From Roseibium sediminis (GTDB lineage: Bacteria > Pseudomonadota > Alphaproteobacteria > Rhizobiales > Stappiaceae): 64,000 nt of DNA. Where the stretch lies: contig NZ_VXDB01000019.1 of the NCBI RefSeq assembly GCF_008711325.1, positions 28,626 to 92,625 on the forward strand, given 5' to 3'. The notes under the pieces were generated by a model. It saw only the letters and a program-made list of their open reading frames with translations, did no database searches and was not told the origin of the DNA. This document shows, piece after piece, positions 18,545 through 27,196 of the stretch (position 1 is the stretch's first letter; each line of letters starts with the position of its first letter). The translations under genes and the position numbers were made by a program.

Positions 18545-19536
18545 TGATCGTTTGGGGACACATTGCCAGACTTCTTGAGCAGCAACCGGCGTGTGTCCTC
18601 GTAACCGTTGCCTCTGTCGCGGGGTCTACGCCGCGCGAAGTCGGGGCCCGCATGATTGTGCGGGAAGACGGTGGCTATCACGGCACGATCGGCGGCGGAA
18701 CACTGGAGTTCGAAGCAATCCGCATCGCACGGGAAGCCTTGCGGCAGCAGGAAACGGGACTGCGGATCAGACGTATGTCCCTTGGACCGGATCTTGGCCA
18801 ATGTTGTGGCGGCTCCGTGGAGATGGCCTTCGAAGTTGTGAAGGCTTCTCAGCTGGAAGCTGCACGCCAATTTGCAGAGCTTGAATATCTGGGCGGCGAG
18901 TTCTCGACCGTCGCCAAGGTGGCAGATGGACCACTTATCCGAGGCCTTGTAGCTGAAACGGGAACGAAATCCCGGTTTACGCTCAAGGACGGTGATCTGA
19001 CTGAAACCTTTGGGCAAAAACGTCAGTCGGTGTTTCTGTTTGGTGCAGGGCATGTCGGCAAGGCTGTGGTCCTCGCGCTCGCTCCCTTGCCGTTTCGGGT
19101 GACCTGGATCGATTCCCGGATAGAGATCTTTCCGGCTGCTGTGCCTGCAAATGTACAAATGGTCCATCAGTCTCGTCCGGAATGCGCGCTGGAGAGCGCT
19201 CCGGATGGTGCTTTCGTACTGGCCATGACCCATTGCCACGCCATGGATGAGGAGATCATGGCGGCGGCGTTGATGCAGCAGCGCTTCGCGTTATGCGGGG
19301 TCATTGGCAGCAAGACAAAACGTGCGCGGTTCAGAAAACGTCTGAAACAGCGCGGACTTTCCGACAGTCTTCTGTCCGAAATGGTCTGCCCGATCGGGGT
19401 GCCAACGATCAGATCCAAGCATCCGGCGGCGATAGCAGCAGGCATTGCGGTCGATTTGTTGCAACGGGAGGAAACCGCTCATCAACAGGCGGACCAACCA
19501 GAGGGACTTGAAAACATAAGAACTTTCAGCCGATAA
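18544..19536 (+). CDS. xdhC: XdhC, xanthine dehydrogenase accessory protein
   Basis: 330 residues from ATG 18544, which overlaps the xdhB stop by one base. The N-terminal XdhC/CoxI domain reads VASVAGSTPREVGARMIV and GTIGGGTLEFEAI with LGQCCGGSVE near residue 82. The C-terminal Rossmann domain has FLFGAGHVGKAVVLAL near residue 164 and GVIGSKTKRARF near residue 258. XdhC binds and sulphurates the molybdenum cofactor and delivers it to XdhB. It is the last gene of the uraH-xdhABC run; the ABC importer starts 26 bases later and may be cotranscribed. Confidence 0.93.
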   Translation: MIVWGHIARLLEQQPACVLVTVASVAGSTPREVGARMIVREDGGYHGTIGGGTLEFEAIRIAREALRQQETGLRIRRMSLGPDLGQCCGGSVEMAFEVVKASQLEAARQFAELEYLGGEFSTVAKVADGPLIRGLVAETGTKSRFTLKDGDLTETFGQKRQSVFLFGAGHVGKAVVLALAPLPFRVTWIDSRIEIFPAAVPANVQMVHQSRPECALESAPDGAFVLAMTHCHAMDEEIMAAALMQQRFALCGVIGSKTKRARFRKRLKQRGLSDSLLSEMVCPIGVPTIRSKHPAAIAAGIAVDLLQREETAHQQADQPEGLENIRTFSR

Positions 19537-19562
19537 CTCGGCAAACAATTGGGGGTGACCAG

Positions 19563-21146
19563 GTGACAGACATGTCAATGGCGGGGGAGGAGAACCGCGC
19601 CGAGGTCCGGAAGCGTTCTGAAACGGGAACGTTGCTCGATGCGCGCGGGTTGACCAAGCGCTTCGGGGACATTCTGGCGAATGACCTTGTAGATCTTGCG
19701 ATCAACAAGGGGGAAATACATGCCTTGCTCGGTGAAAACGGGGCGGGCAAATCGACCTTGGTCAAAATGTTTTACGGATCCCTTGAGCCTGATGCCGGTG
19801 CAATCAACTGGCAAGGGGAAAGGGTCACGATCACCAGTCCCGCCGTCGCACGATCGCTCGGCATTGGCATGGTGTTTCAGCACTTCTCGTTGTTTGAAGC
19901 CCTCACCGTGGTCGAGAATATTGCGTTGGCGCTCGAAGGCGCTGGCGACATGAAGGCACTGGCGCAACGTATCGAGGATGTCTCTACGGAATATGGCCTG
20001 CCTCTCGACCCGAACGCGGTTGTTGCCGACTTGCCCGTGGGCATTCGTCAACGTATTGAAATCGTACGGTGTCTTCTTCAAGAACCGCGCCTCATCATCA
20101 TGGATGAACCGACATCGGTTCTGACACCGCAAGAAGCCGACAAGCTCTTTCTGACCTTGCAGCGGCTTGCGAGCGAGGGCTGTGCGGTCCTCTACATTTC
20201 TCACCGTTTGGAAGAAGTTCAACGGATTTGCCATCACGCGACAATCCTGCGCCATGGCAAGGTCGTTCGCGAATGCGATCCGTCCAAGGAAACACCGGCA
20301 TCGCTTGCGCGCATGATGGTTGGTACCGAGGTCATGGGCGTTTCGCTAGGGGCGCATCAGGCCTCCGGTGGTGCCGTTCGCCTTGGAATTTCCAACCTCA
20401 GTGCAAAACCCGGTACTCCTTTTGCGACCGAGCTTCGCAGCATTAACCTCGGCGTTCGCGCTGGTGAAGTGATTGCGATTGCAGGTGTTGCTGGCAATGG
20501 ACAGGGCGAATTGTTTGATGCCATATCCGGCGAAATGCCGGTGGGCCGCGACATGATCCGACTTGATGACGAAGCTTGTGGCCATCGTGGAGTTAATTGG
20601 CGGCGGCGCAAGAACGCTGCTTTTGTGCCCGAGGAGCGTCTGGGGCATGGTGCCGTACCCGGCATGAAACTTTCGGAGAACATTGTCCTGACCCGCCACG
20701 GGACTGGTGACGGACTTGCCAGCGGAGGCTTCGTCTCCACGGCCAAGGCCGGCGAAATGGAACAGCGGATCAAGGCCAAATACGACGTGCGTATGAGCCA
20801 TGATGATCCGGAAGCGCGCTCCCTTTCCGGCGGCAACCTGCAGAAGTTTGTGGTCGGCCGAGAGCTCGATCGAAAGCCGGGTGTTCTGGTTGTAAACCAG
20901 CCGACATGGGGCGTGGACGCTGGTGCGGCTGCACTGATCCGTCAGGCGTTGATCGATCTCGCCCGGTCCGGTTCAGCCGTCCTTGTCATCAGTCAGGATC
21001 TGGATGAGATCTTTGAGATTGCCGACCGGATTGCCGTGATATCGCGCGGCTATCTTTCGGAACCGGAAGACGCCAGAAAAATGACCCGCGAACGCATCGG
21101 CCTTTTGATGGCCGGTGGGGCGGAAACGACAGCGGGGGCAGCGTGA
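19563..21146 (+). CDS. ABC importer ATPase for nucleosides/purines (two ATPase domains)
   Basis: 527 residues from GTG 19563 with GGGGGTGA upstream. Two ABC domains are fused. The first has Walker A GENGAGKST near residue 61, a signature-like LPVGIRQRIEIVRCL and Walker B LIIMDEPT. The second lacks Walker A (GVAGNGQGE), as usual for the sugar/nucleoside double-ATPase class, but keeps SLSGGNLQKFVVGREL. This layout belongs to BmpA-linked nucleoside or purine importers (RbsA-like architecture). With the two permeases and binding protein that follow, and directly behind xdhABC, the likely cargo is a purine base or nucleoside. Confidence 0.9.
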   Translation: MTDMSMAGEENRAEVRKRSETGTLLDARGLTKRFGDILANDLVDLAINKGEIHALLGENGAGKSTLVKMFYGSLEPDAGAINWQGERVTITSPAVARSLGIGMVFQHFSLFEALTVVENIALALEGAGDMKALAQRIEDVSTEYGLPLDPNAVVADLPVGIRQRIEIVRCLLQEPRLIIMDEPTSVLTPQEADKLFLTLQRLASEGCAVLYISHRLEEVQRICHHATILRHGKVVRECDPSKETPASLARMMVGTEVMGVSLGAHQASGGAVRLGISNLSAKPGTPFATELRSINLGVRAGEVIAIAGVAGNGQGELFDAISGEMPVGRDMIRLDDEACGHRGVNWRRRKNAAFVPEERLGHGAVPGMKLSENIVLTRHGTGDGLASGGFVSTAKAGEMEQRIKAKYDVRMSHDDPEARSLSGGNLQKFVVGRELDRKPGVLVVNQPTWGVDAGAAALIRQALIDLARSGSAVLVISQDLDEIFEIADRIAVISRGYLSEPEDARKMTRERIGLLMAGGAETTAGAA

Positions 21147-22240
21147 TGCGTATCGAACTCGTCAAACGCAAGGAACACAGTTCGCTGATGACCTTGCTCT
21201 CGCCGCTGGTGGCTGTTGGGCTCACGCTTGTCGCTGCCGCAATACTCTTCACCATCAGCGGCAAGGATCCGTTGCTCGGTCTCTACAAGTTCTTCATCGA
21301 GCCGCTGACAGATACGTGGTCCCTGCAGGAAATCATCGTCAAGGCGACACCCCTTGTGCTGATCGCCTGTGGTCTTTCGGTCTGCTACCTGTCCAACAAC
21401 TGGAACATTGGAGCGGAAGGCCAATTCGTCTTCGGAGCGCTTTGCGGTTCCTTCCTTCCGGTGATCTTTCCGGAGTTTGCCAATGGCGCAACCCTGCCGA
21501 TGATGTTGCTCTTCGGAGCGGCGGGCGGTGCGGCGTGGGCGATGATCCCGGCACTCTTGAAGACGCGATTCAACACCAACGAGATCCTGACAAGCCTGAT
21601 GCTTGTGTATGTGGCCGGGTTGCTACTTGATTATCTGGTGCGTGGTCCGTGGCGTGATCCGGGTGGCTACAACTTCCCGGAATCGCGGATCTTCTCCGAT
21701 GCGGCAACGCTTCCGGTAATCGGTGACGGACGTATGAGCATCTCCGCTCCGATCGCCGTTATCGTGGTGATCGTGTTGGCGGTGGTCCTTGCCAAGACCT
21801 TGAAGGGTTTCGAAATCCGCGTCATGGGTGAAAGCCCGCGTGCGGGTAGTTTCGCCGGGTTTTCTGCCAAGCGACTGACCATTTTCGCCTTTGCGCTTTC
21901 CGGCGCGCTGGCCGGGGTTGCCGGAACAATGGAAGTCTCCGGGTCGCTGAACCAGCTGTTGCCGTCGATCTCGCCGGGGTATGGCTTCACAGCGATCATC
22001 GTTGCCTTCCTCGGACGGTTGAATCCGGTCGGTATCCTGATTGCCGGGTTTGTTCTGGCGCTGTCCTATATCGGCGGCGAAGCCGTGCAGGCGTCGATGG
22101 GCGTGTCCGACAAAATCGCGAGCGTCATTCAGGGGCTGCTGCTGTTCTTCGTGCTCGCCTGTGACACGTTCATTCTTTACAAGCTTCGCTTCGTCAAGAA
22201 GCGCAAGGCTGTTGCAATCGGGGAGGCGTCCCATGTTTGA
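21146..22240 (+). CDS. ABC importer permease 1 (BPD_transp_2, nucleoside/purine type)
   Basis: 364 residues from ATG 21146, overlapping the ATPase stop (TGATG). About eight to ten membrane segments. The family signature lies in NWNIGAEGQFVFGALCGSF near residue 90, and GFSAKRLTIFAFALSGALAGVAGTMEVSG near residue 235. This is the larger of the paired permeases that form the channel with the gene below (YufP-like). The stop overlaps the next start by 8 bases. Confidence 0.9.
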   Translation: MRIELVKRKEHSSLMTLLSPLVAVGLTLVAAAILFTISGKDPLLGLYKFFIEPLTDTWSLQEIIVKATPLVLIACGLSVCYLSNNWNIGAEGQFVFGALCGSFLPVIFPEFANGATLPMMLLFGAAGGAAWAMIPALLKTRFNTNEILTSLMLVYVAGLLLDYLVRGPWRDPGGYNFPESRIFSDAATLPVIGDGRMSISAPIAVIVVIVLAVVLAKTLKGFEIRVMGESPRAGSFAGFSAKRLTIFAFALSGALAGVAGTMEVSGSLNQLLPSISPGYGFTAIIVAFLGRLNPVGILIAGFVLALSYIGGEAVQASMGVSDKIASVIQGLLLFFVLACDTFILYKLRFVKKRKAVAIGEASHV

Positions 22241-23147
22241 AGCTGTTCTTCTGACGGTCATCACCGCTGCCACGCCGCTCCTGATCGCTGCGATCGGCGA
22301 GCTGGTGGTTGAACGCTCCGGCGTACTCAATCTCGGTGTTGAGGGCATGATGATCATGGGGGCTGTCGTCGGCTTTGCCGTCGCCAACCAGACTGGATCT
22401 GGAACCCTTGGCGTCGTTGCTGCAATCATAGCCGGAATGGCGATGTCAGCCCTGTTCGGGTTTCTGGTTCTGGTGCTTGTCACCAATCAGGTGGCCAGCG
22501 GCCTGTCCTTGACGATCCTTGGTCTTGGCCTTTCGGGCATGATCGGTGAGGCCTTCATCGGTGTTCCGGGGCTGAGATTGCCGGAACTCTATATTCCGGT
22601 CCTCTCGGAAATTCCGTTCATCGGGCCAGTGTTTTTCCAGCAGGATGCGGTGGTGTATCTTGGCTTCGCGCTGGTGTTTGCCGTCAGCTACGTGTTGTTC
22701 AAGACAAGGGCAGGGCTGGTGCTACGCGCTGTCGGAGACAACCACACCTCCGCCCATGCGCTCGGCTACTCGGTTGTGCGAGTTCGCTTCCTTGCCATCC
22801 TGTTTGGCGGAGCCTGCGCAGGGTTGGCCGGAGCGTATATGTCTCTGGCTTATACGCCGCAGTGGGTTGAAAACATGACGGCAGGACGAGGCTGGATCGC
22901 GTTGGCGCTGGTGGTGTTTGCGTCCTGGTTGCCGTTCCGCGTTGTGGCTGGTGCCTATCTGTTCGGCGCCGTGACCGTGCTTACCTTCCATGCGCAGGCA
23001 CAGGGGCTTGGAATACCGTCCCAGTTCCTCTCAAGCTTGCCATATCTTGCAACTATCGCTGTCTTGGTGTTGATTTCAGCTAACCGCAGGCTGACTCTCG
23101 TCAATACGCCGGCTTGTCTCGGCAAGCCTTTCGTTCCGGATCGTTAA
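22233..23147 (+). CDS. ABC importer permease 2 (BPD_transp_2, nucleoside/purine type)
   Basis: 304 residues from ATG 22233, with GGGGAGG 7 bases before it inside the end of permease 1. The YufQ-type signature is clear: ERSGVLNLGVEGMMIMGAV near residue 25 and LFGGACAGLAGAYMSLAY near residue 190. About eight membrane segments. It pairs with permease 1. The binding-protein gene follows after 59 bases. Confidence 0.9.
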   Translation: MFEAVLLTVITAATPLLIAAIGELVVERSGVLNLGVEGMMIMGAVVGFAVANQTGSGTLGVVAAIIAGMAMSALFGFLVLVLVTNQVASGLSLTILGLGLSGMIGEAFIGVPGLRLPELYIPVLSEIPFIGPVFFQQDAVVYLGFALVFAVSYVLFKTRAGLVLRAVGDNHTSAHALGYSVVRVRFLAILFGGACAGLAGAYMSLAYTPQWVENMTAGRGWIALALVVFASWLPFRVVAGAYLFGAVTVLTFHAQAQGLGIPSQFLSSLPYLATIAVLVLISANRRLTLVNTPACLGKPFVPDR

Positions 23148-23206
23148 CTTCAACCTCGGTCGGCTTTTGGCCGGTGTAGTGAAAGTACTAAAAGGGGAAT
23201 GACGTC

Positions 23207-24271
23207 ATGAAATCTATCCTGAAATCCGCTGTTGCAGCGCTCGCGCTTGCTGCCGCAGGTTCAGCGGCACAGGCCGCAGACCTCAAGGCCTGTTTCGTCT
23301 ATGTTGGCCCGGTGGGCGACTTCGGCTGGTCCTACCAGCATGATCAGGGCCGTCTGGCAGTCGAAAAGCACTTCGGTGATCGTGTCGAGACAGCCTATCT
23401 GGAAAGCGTGCCGGAAGGCCCGGATGCGGAACGTGCGATCGAGCGTTTTGCCCGTGAAGGCTGTGGCCTCATCTTCACGACGTCCTTCGGCTACATGAAC
23501 CCGACCATCAAGGTCGCCAAGAAGTTCCCGGATGTGAAGTTTGAGCATGCAACCGGTTACAAGACCGCCGACAACGTTGCGACCTATAACTCCAAGTTCC
23601 ATGAAGGCCGCTACATCATCGGTCAGATCGCCGGCAAGCAGTCCAAGTCAGGTGTGGCTGGTTACATCGCGTCTTTCCCGATCCCGGAAGTCGTGTCCGG
23701 CATCAACGCTTTCATGCTCGGAGCGCAGTCCGTCAATCCTGACTTCAAATTGAAAGTGGTGTGGGTCAACTCCTGGTTCGACCCGGGCAAGGAAGCTGAT
23801 GCTGCCAAGGCTCTTATCGATCAGGGCGCGGACATCATTACCCAGCACACGGACTCCACGGCGCCGCTTCAGGTGGCTCAGGAGCGCGGCGTGCATGGCT
23901 TTGGTCAGGCCTCCGACATGATCAACTTCGCCAAGGATGCCCAGCTGACCGCAATCATTGACGATTGGGCACCGTACTACATCGAACGCGTTCAGGCGGT
24001 TCTTGATGGCAAGTGGCATTCGGAAAGCACGTGGCAGGGTATCTCCCACGGCCACGTCGTCATGGCTCCGTACACCAACCTGCCGGATGACGTTGTCGCC
24101 ATGGCAAAGGAAACCGAAGCCAAGATTTCCGGCGGCTGGGAGCCTTTCACCGGGCCGATCACCAAGCAGGACGGAACCGAGGCTGCGGCTGATGGCGTCC
24201 GTCTGGAAGACGGCGCAATTCTTGGCATGAACTGGTACGTCAAGGGCGTTGACGACAAGCTGCCGCAGTAA
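23207..24271 (+). CDS. BMP-family periplasmic binding protein (nucleoside/purine ABC importer)
   Basis: 354 residues with a signal peptide (about residues 1-23, ending AQA-AD). The BMP (PnrA-like) domain shows VGPVGDFGWSYQHDQGRLAVE near residue 33, the GCGLIFTTSFGYMNP segment near residue 85 and VNSWFDPGKEADAAKALIDQGAD near 188. BMP proteins bind nucleosides or purine bases and feed a permease pair like the one upstream. An AAAAGGGGAATGACGTC ribosome region precedes ATG 23207. A strong terminator follows, ending the uraH-to-BMP series. Confidence 0.9.
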   Translation: MKSILKSAVAALALAAAGSAAQAADLKACFVYVGPVGDFGWSYQHDQGRLAVEKHFGDRVETAYLESVPEGPDAERAIERFAREGCGLIFTTSFGYMNPTIKVAKKFPDVKFEHATGYKTADNVATYNSKFHEGRYIIGQIAGKQSKSGVAGYIASFPIPEVVSGINAFMLGAQSVNPDFKLKVVWVNSWFDPGKEADAAKALIDQGADIITQHTDSTAPLQVAQERGVHGFGQASDMINFAKDAQLTAIIDDWAPYYIERVQAVLDGKWHSESTWQGISHGHVVMAPYTNLPDDVVAMAKETEAKISGGWEPFTGPITKQDGTEAAADGVRLEDGAILGMNWYVKGVDDKLPQ

Positions 24272-24299
24272 GCGTCAGTAAAACTCGTTAACAAGTCGA

Positions 24300-24333
24300 G
24301 GCTCCGAACCCAAGCGGTTCGGAGCCATTTTTA
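24300..24333 (+). terminator. Rho-independent terminator after the BMP gene
   Basis: Perfect 11-bp stem (GGCTCCGAACC / GGTTCGGAGCC) with a 5-base loop, followed by ATTTTTATTTT. Confidence 0.88.
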
Positions 24334-24508
24334 TTTTGTTCGATGCCTGCAAAAATCAATCTCTTCAAAAAATATCAATTAAAACATATGCTTGTGTTGG
24401 GGTTTTTCGGGTTACCGTAAGATTTGCTGACATTACTTCCCGCTACGCCAGTTATCCGTTGTGATTAATGATAATCCCTTCTCGATCATGTTCTGTGAGG
24501 AGACCAGG

Positions 24509-24994
24509 ATGGGTGGACTGGCAAAAACTGTCTTCGCCTTGTTTGTTTGCCTTCTCATGGCAGGGGGTGGGGCATTTGCGCAGGGAAGCACCATTCTTTC
24601 TGTCTTTCGTGACTGTGACGGCCCCCAACCTCACGAGTTCAACAGAAGCGGACTGTCCTCCCTGGACCAGGTAACAATCGAAACCTCAACGCCCTGGATC
24701 AGTGGCCGAACCCGGTTCGAAGGGCCGCTTCTTTTGGATGTTCTGGATCTAACAGGTGGTTGCGGCGAGGAGCTGGAAGTCATCGCGTTAAACGGATTTC
24801 GGGCGCGGATACCTGTTTCCGACATCCATAACTACAAACCCATTCTTGCTCTCAAGGAAAACGGCCGGTTCATGAAGGTCAGAAACCGTGGCCCGCTGTT
24901 CATCGTCTTTCCCTTTGATGATTACCCGTCGATCAATAACGAGATTTATTTCTCCCGCTCTGTATGGCAGGTGAGGGAAATTCACGTGCACTAG
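24509..24994 (+). CDS. Secreted SUOX-fold (molybdopterin oxidoreductase-like) small protein
   Basis: 161 residues from ATG 24509 with GAGGAG 6 bases upstream. The signal peptide is about residues 1-25 (ends AFAQ). The mature part resembles the oxidoreductase molybdopterin-binding (SUOX) fold: RFEGPLLLDVLDLTG near residue 75, VIALNGFRARIPVSDI near residue 95, and the NGRFMKVRNRGPLFIVFPFD stretch near residue 125. It lacks the cofactor-ligating cysteine expected of active enzymes, so it probably acts as a binding or sensing module. The GGDEF-EAL gene begins about 18 bases later, which suggests a periplasmic partner for that membrane sensor. The family call is by pattern; function is inferred. 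Confidence 0.65.
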   Translation: MGGLAKTVFALFVCLLMAGGGAFAQGSTILSVFRDCDGPQPHEFNRSGLSSLDQVTIETSTPWISGRTRFEGPLLLDVLDLTGGCGEELEVIALNGFRARIPVSDIHNYKPILALKENGRFMKVRNRGPLFIVFPFDDYPSINNEIYFSRSVWQVREIHVH

Positions 24995-25012
24995 GTGCAA
25001 CTGGATACCGTG

Positions 25013-26965
25013 ATGAAAAAACGTCCATTTTGGCAGCTGTCTGCCATCGTCGCCCTGATGTTTGTCGGATTTTTATACGGCATACACGTGATGATCGAAG
25101 AAGCTTCCGGCGACGCGATGGAGCGGTCGTTGCGCCACGAGGCTGCATGGTCTTCTTCAAATGGACGCGCCGAAATCTACAGTTTTTATGTTTCTCTGAA
25201 CCAATACGCCGAAACTCCGGACCAGGATCATCAAAACAAGGTCGAGATTGCCTACGAAATATTTCTGGGCCGCATCTATATGTGGGACATGGCCTGGTTC
25301 CGCCAGTATCTGGACAAGGACCCGAAGCTGGTGCGCGTCTTCAACCGGCTGAAGGTCAATGCGGAGAGCCTGGAGCAGCTGGTCATGGAGCTGAAGGATG
25401 AGACTTCGGCCCGAATCCTTCTTGCGAAAGTGGACACCCTTCTTGCTGATGTGGACCGGATCGCCATCGAGATCTACCAGCACAATATCAGCGAAAGCGC
25501 CCTTATTCGCTCCGATATCCAGAATACCCAGCTGCAGGAAAAGATTTTCATCGTCGTCCTTGTCATGGTGTCGGCCGGACTTCTGTTCGGGGCATTGTTG
25601 CAGAACCGTTCGCTGCTGCAGGCAAACCGCGAAATCGAAGCGAAGGCCGGCGAATTGGCGCGGCTTGCGAACCACGACAGCCTGACCGGGTTACCCAATC
25701 GGGCCAGCTTCGACGATCATCTCAAGCTCGTCACGAGACGGTTGAGCGACCGCGAGAGCGTTGCTGTCATGGCGCTTGATCTGGACGGTTTCAAATCCAT
25801 CAATGATGCATTGGGCCATGCTGGTGGAGATGCGTTGCTTTTGTCCGTAGCGGATCGGCTAACCAGGTTCATGGCCCAATCTGATCAGAGAAATATGGTA
25901 GCCCGTGTCGGCGGTGATGAATTTCTCATTCTGGCTATTTCCCGCGGGAGTTCGCTCGAATTCGAAAGGCTGGGGAGGGCCTTGTTGCTCGAGTTCGAAC
26001 GTCCCTTCGAAACTGACTACGGAAGCCTTACCGTCGGTGTTTCCATCGGAATTGCCCCCGTGGCAGGGCGGGAAATCGGGCTGCAGAAAGCCGTTACCAA
26101 TTCCGACCTGGCCCTGATAGCGGCCAAAAGGGAAGGCAAGGGGACGGTCGTCAGTTTCGAACGGGGAATGCGCGAGAACCTTGAAGCCCGGCTGCGGATT
26201 GAAAACGAACTGAAACGCGCCCGCGGGACCGGACAGATCAAGCCGTTCTATCAACCACAGTTTGACCTTGAAACCGGGGAGATCGTCGGATACGAAGCGC
26301 TCGCTCGCTGGGAGCATCCGCAGCTTGGATTCATGATCCCCGAGAACTTCATTCCTATCGCGGAATGCAATGGCGATATTTCCTGGATCGGGGAGGAAGT
26401 TCTCGCCACCGCCTGCCGGGATGTTCAGCGTTTCTCCAGATCAGCCCGCGTTGCCGTGAACCTCTCCGTGGCCCAGTTGCTCAGTGACAGGTTGGTACGA
26501 AAGGTCGAGCAGGTCTTGCGGGAAAGTGGTCTGAATCCGGCTCGGTTGACGCTGGAGGTCACTGAGAGTCTCGTCATGAGCGATCCCAACAAGGTCCTGC
26601 AGAATCTTGGTGAGCTTCAGCGACTGGGAGTCTCGATCTCCTTGGACGACTTTGGAACGGGCTATTCTGCGCTGTCACAGCTCAGCCGTTTCCGATGGGA
26701 TGAATTGAAGATCGACAAGTTTTTCGTCGAGAATTGCGAAGCGGATGATCTCACGCTAGCGATCGTCGATCTGGTGCAAAGCGTCTCGGGAAAGCTTAAC
26801 GCACGCCTTGTTGCCGAAGGGCTGGAGACGCACCGTCAGGAGAGCATCTTCTGGAGCAGAGGCTGCCAGATCGGGCAGGGCTACCTCTTCGGTCGACCGA
26901 TGTCTGCCGACGCGATTCTGGAGATCTATCATGGTGGGTCTCTCCGCCGCCTTTACGCGGTTTAG
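25013..26965 (+). CDS. Membrane GGDEF-EAL protein (cyclic-di-GMP turnover), motifs intact
   Basis: 650 residues from ATG 25013; a GTG at 24995 is the other option. Membrane segments at about residues 8-26 and 178-197 enclose a 150-residue periplasmic sensor without a recognised name. GGDEF (about 215-380) carries the intact RVGGDEF motif near residue 300. EAL (about 400-645) has every catalytic element: YEALARW, NLS, LEVTES, DDFGTG, ELKIDK, AEGLE and GQGYLF. The protein can therefore be expected to hydrolyse cyclic-di-GMP, with GGDEF either making it or sensing GTP. First of three related genes in a row. Confidence 0.9.
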   Translation: MKKRPFWQLSAIVALMFVGFLYGIHVMIEEASGDAMERSLRHEAAWSSSNGRAEIYSFYVSLNQYAETPDQDHQNKVEIAYEIFLGRIYMWDMAWFRQYLDKDPKLVRVFNRLKVNAESLEQLVMELKDETSARILLAKVDTLLADVDRIAIEIYQHNISESALIRSDIQNTQLQEKIFIVVLVMVSAGLLFGALLQNRSLLQANREIEAKAGELARLANHDSLTGLPNRASFDDHLKLVTRRLSDRESVAVMALDLDGFKSINDALGHAGGDALLLSVADRLTRFMAQSDQRNMVARVGGDEFLILAISRGSSLEFERLGRALLLEFERPFETDYGSLTVGVSIGIAPVAGREIGLQKAVTNSDLALIAAKREGKGTVVSFERGMRENLEARLRIENELKRARGTGQIKPFYQPQFDLETGEIVGYEALARWEHPQLGFMIPENFIPIAECNGDISWIGEEVLATACRDVQRFSRSARVAVNLSVAQLLSDRLVRKVEQVLRESGLNPARLTLEVTESLVMSDPNKVLQNLGELQRLGVSISLDDFGTGYSALSQLSRFRWDELKIDKFFVENCEADDLTLAIVDLVQSVSGKLNARLVAEGLETHRQESIFWSRGCQIGQGYLFGRPMSADAILEIYHGGSLRRLYAV

Positions 26966-27196
26966 TGAAACTGCCAAGGCATTGAAATATTTTCACATAC
27001 TGGAATTACGTAACGGCAAATCACCGTAATCAGCTTGTGAAGGCCCTCGGGCGCGATGTTAACTATAACTCGATCCACGGGGCCTCCCGCTCCCGCGTTA
27101 TGATTTTCATTTTACAATTGTTTCTGGTGGGTGGGTTTCGGCTCATTGTGGTCGGTTCGTTTAACTGGGCCTTCGTGGCGGAGCGAAAGTTATTTC

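Noticed and set aside
23157..23175. Short hairpin between permease 2 and the BMP gene
   Set aside because: Only four strong pairs and no T run; not enough for a terminator or riboswitch call.
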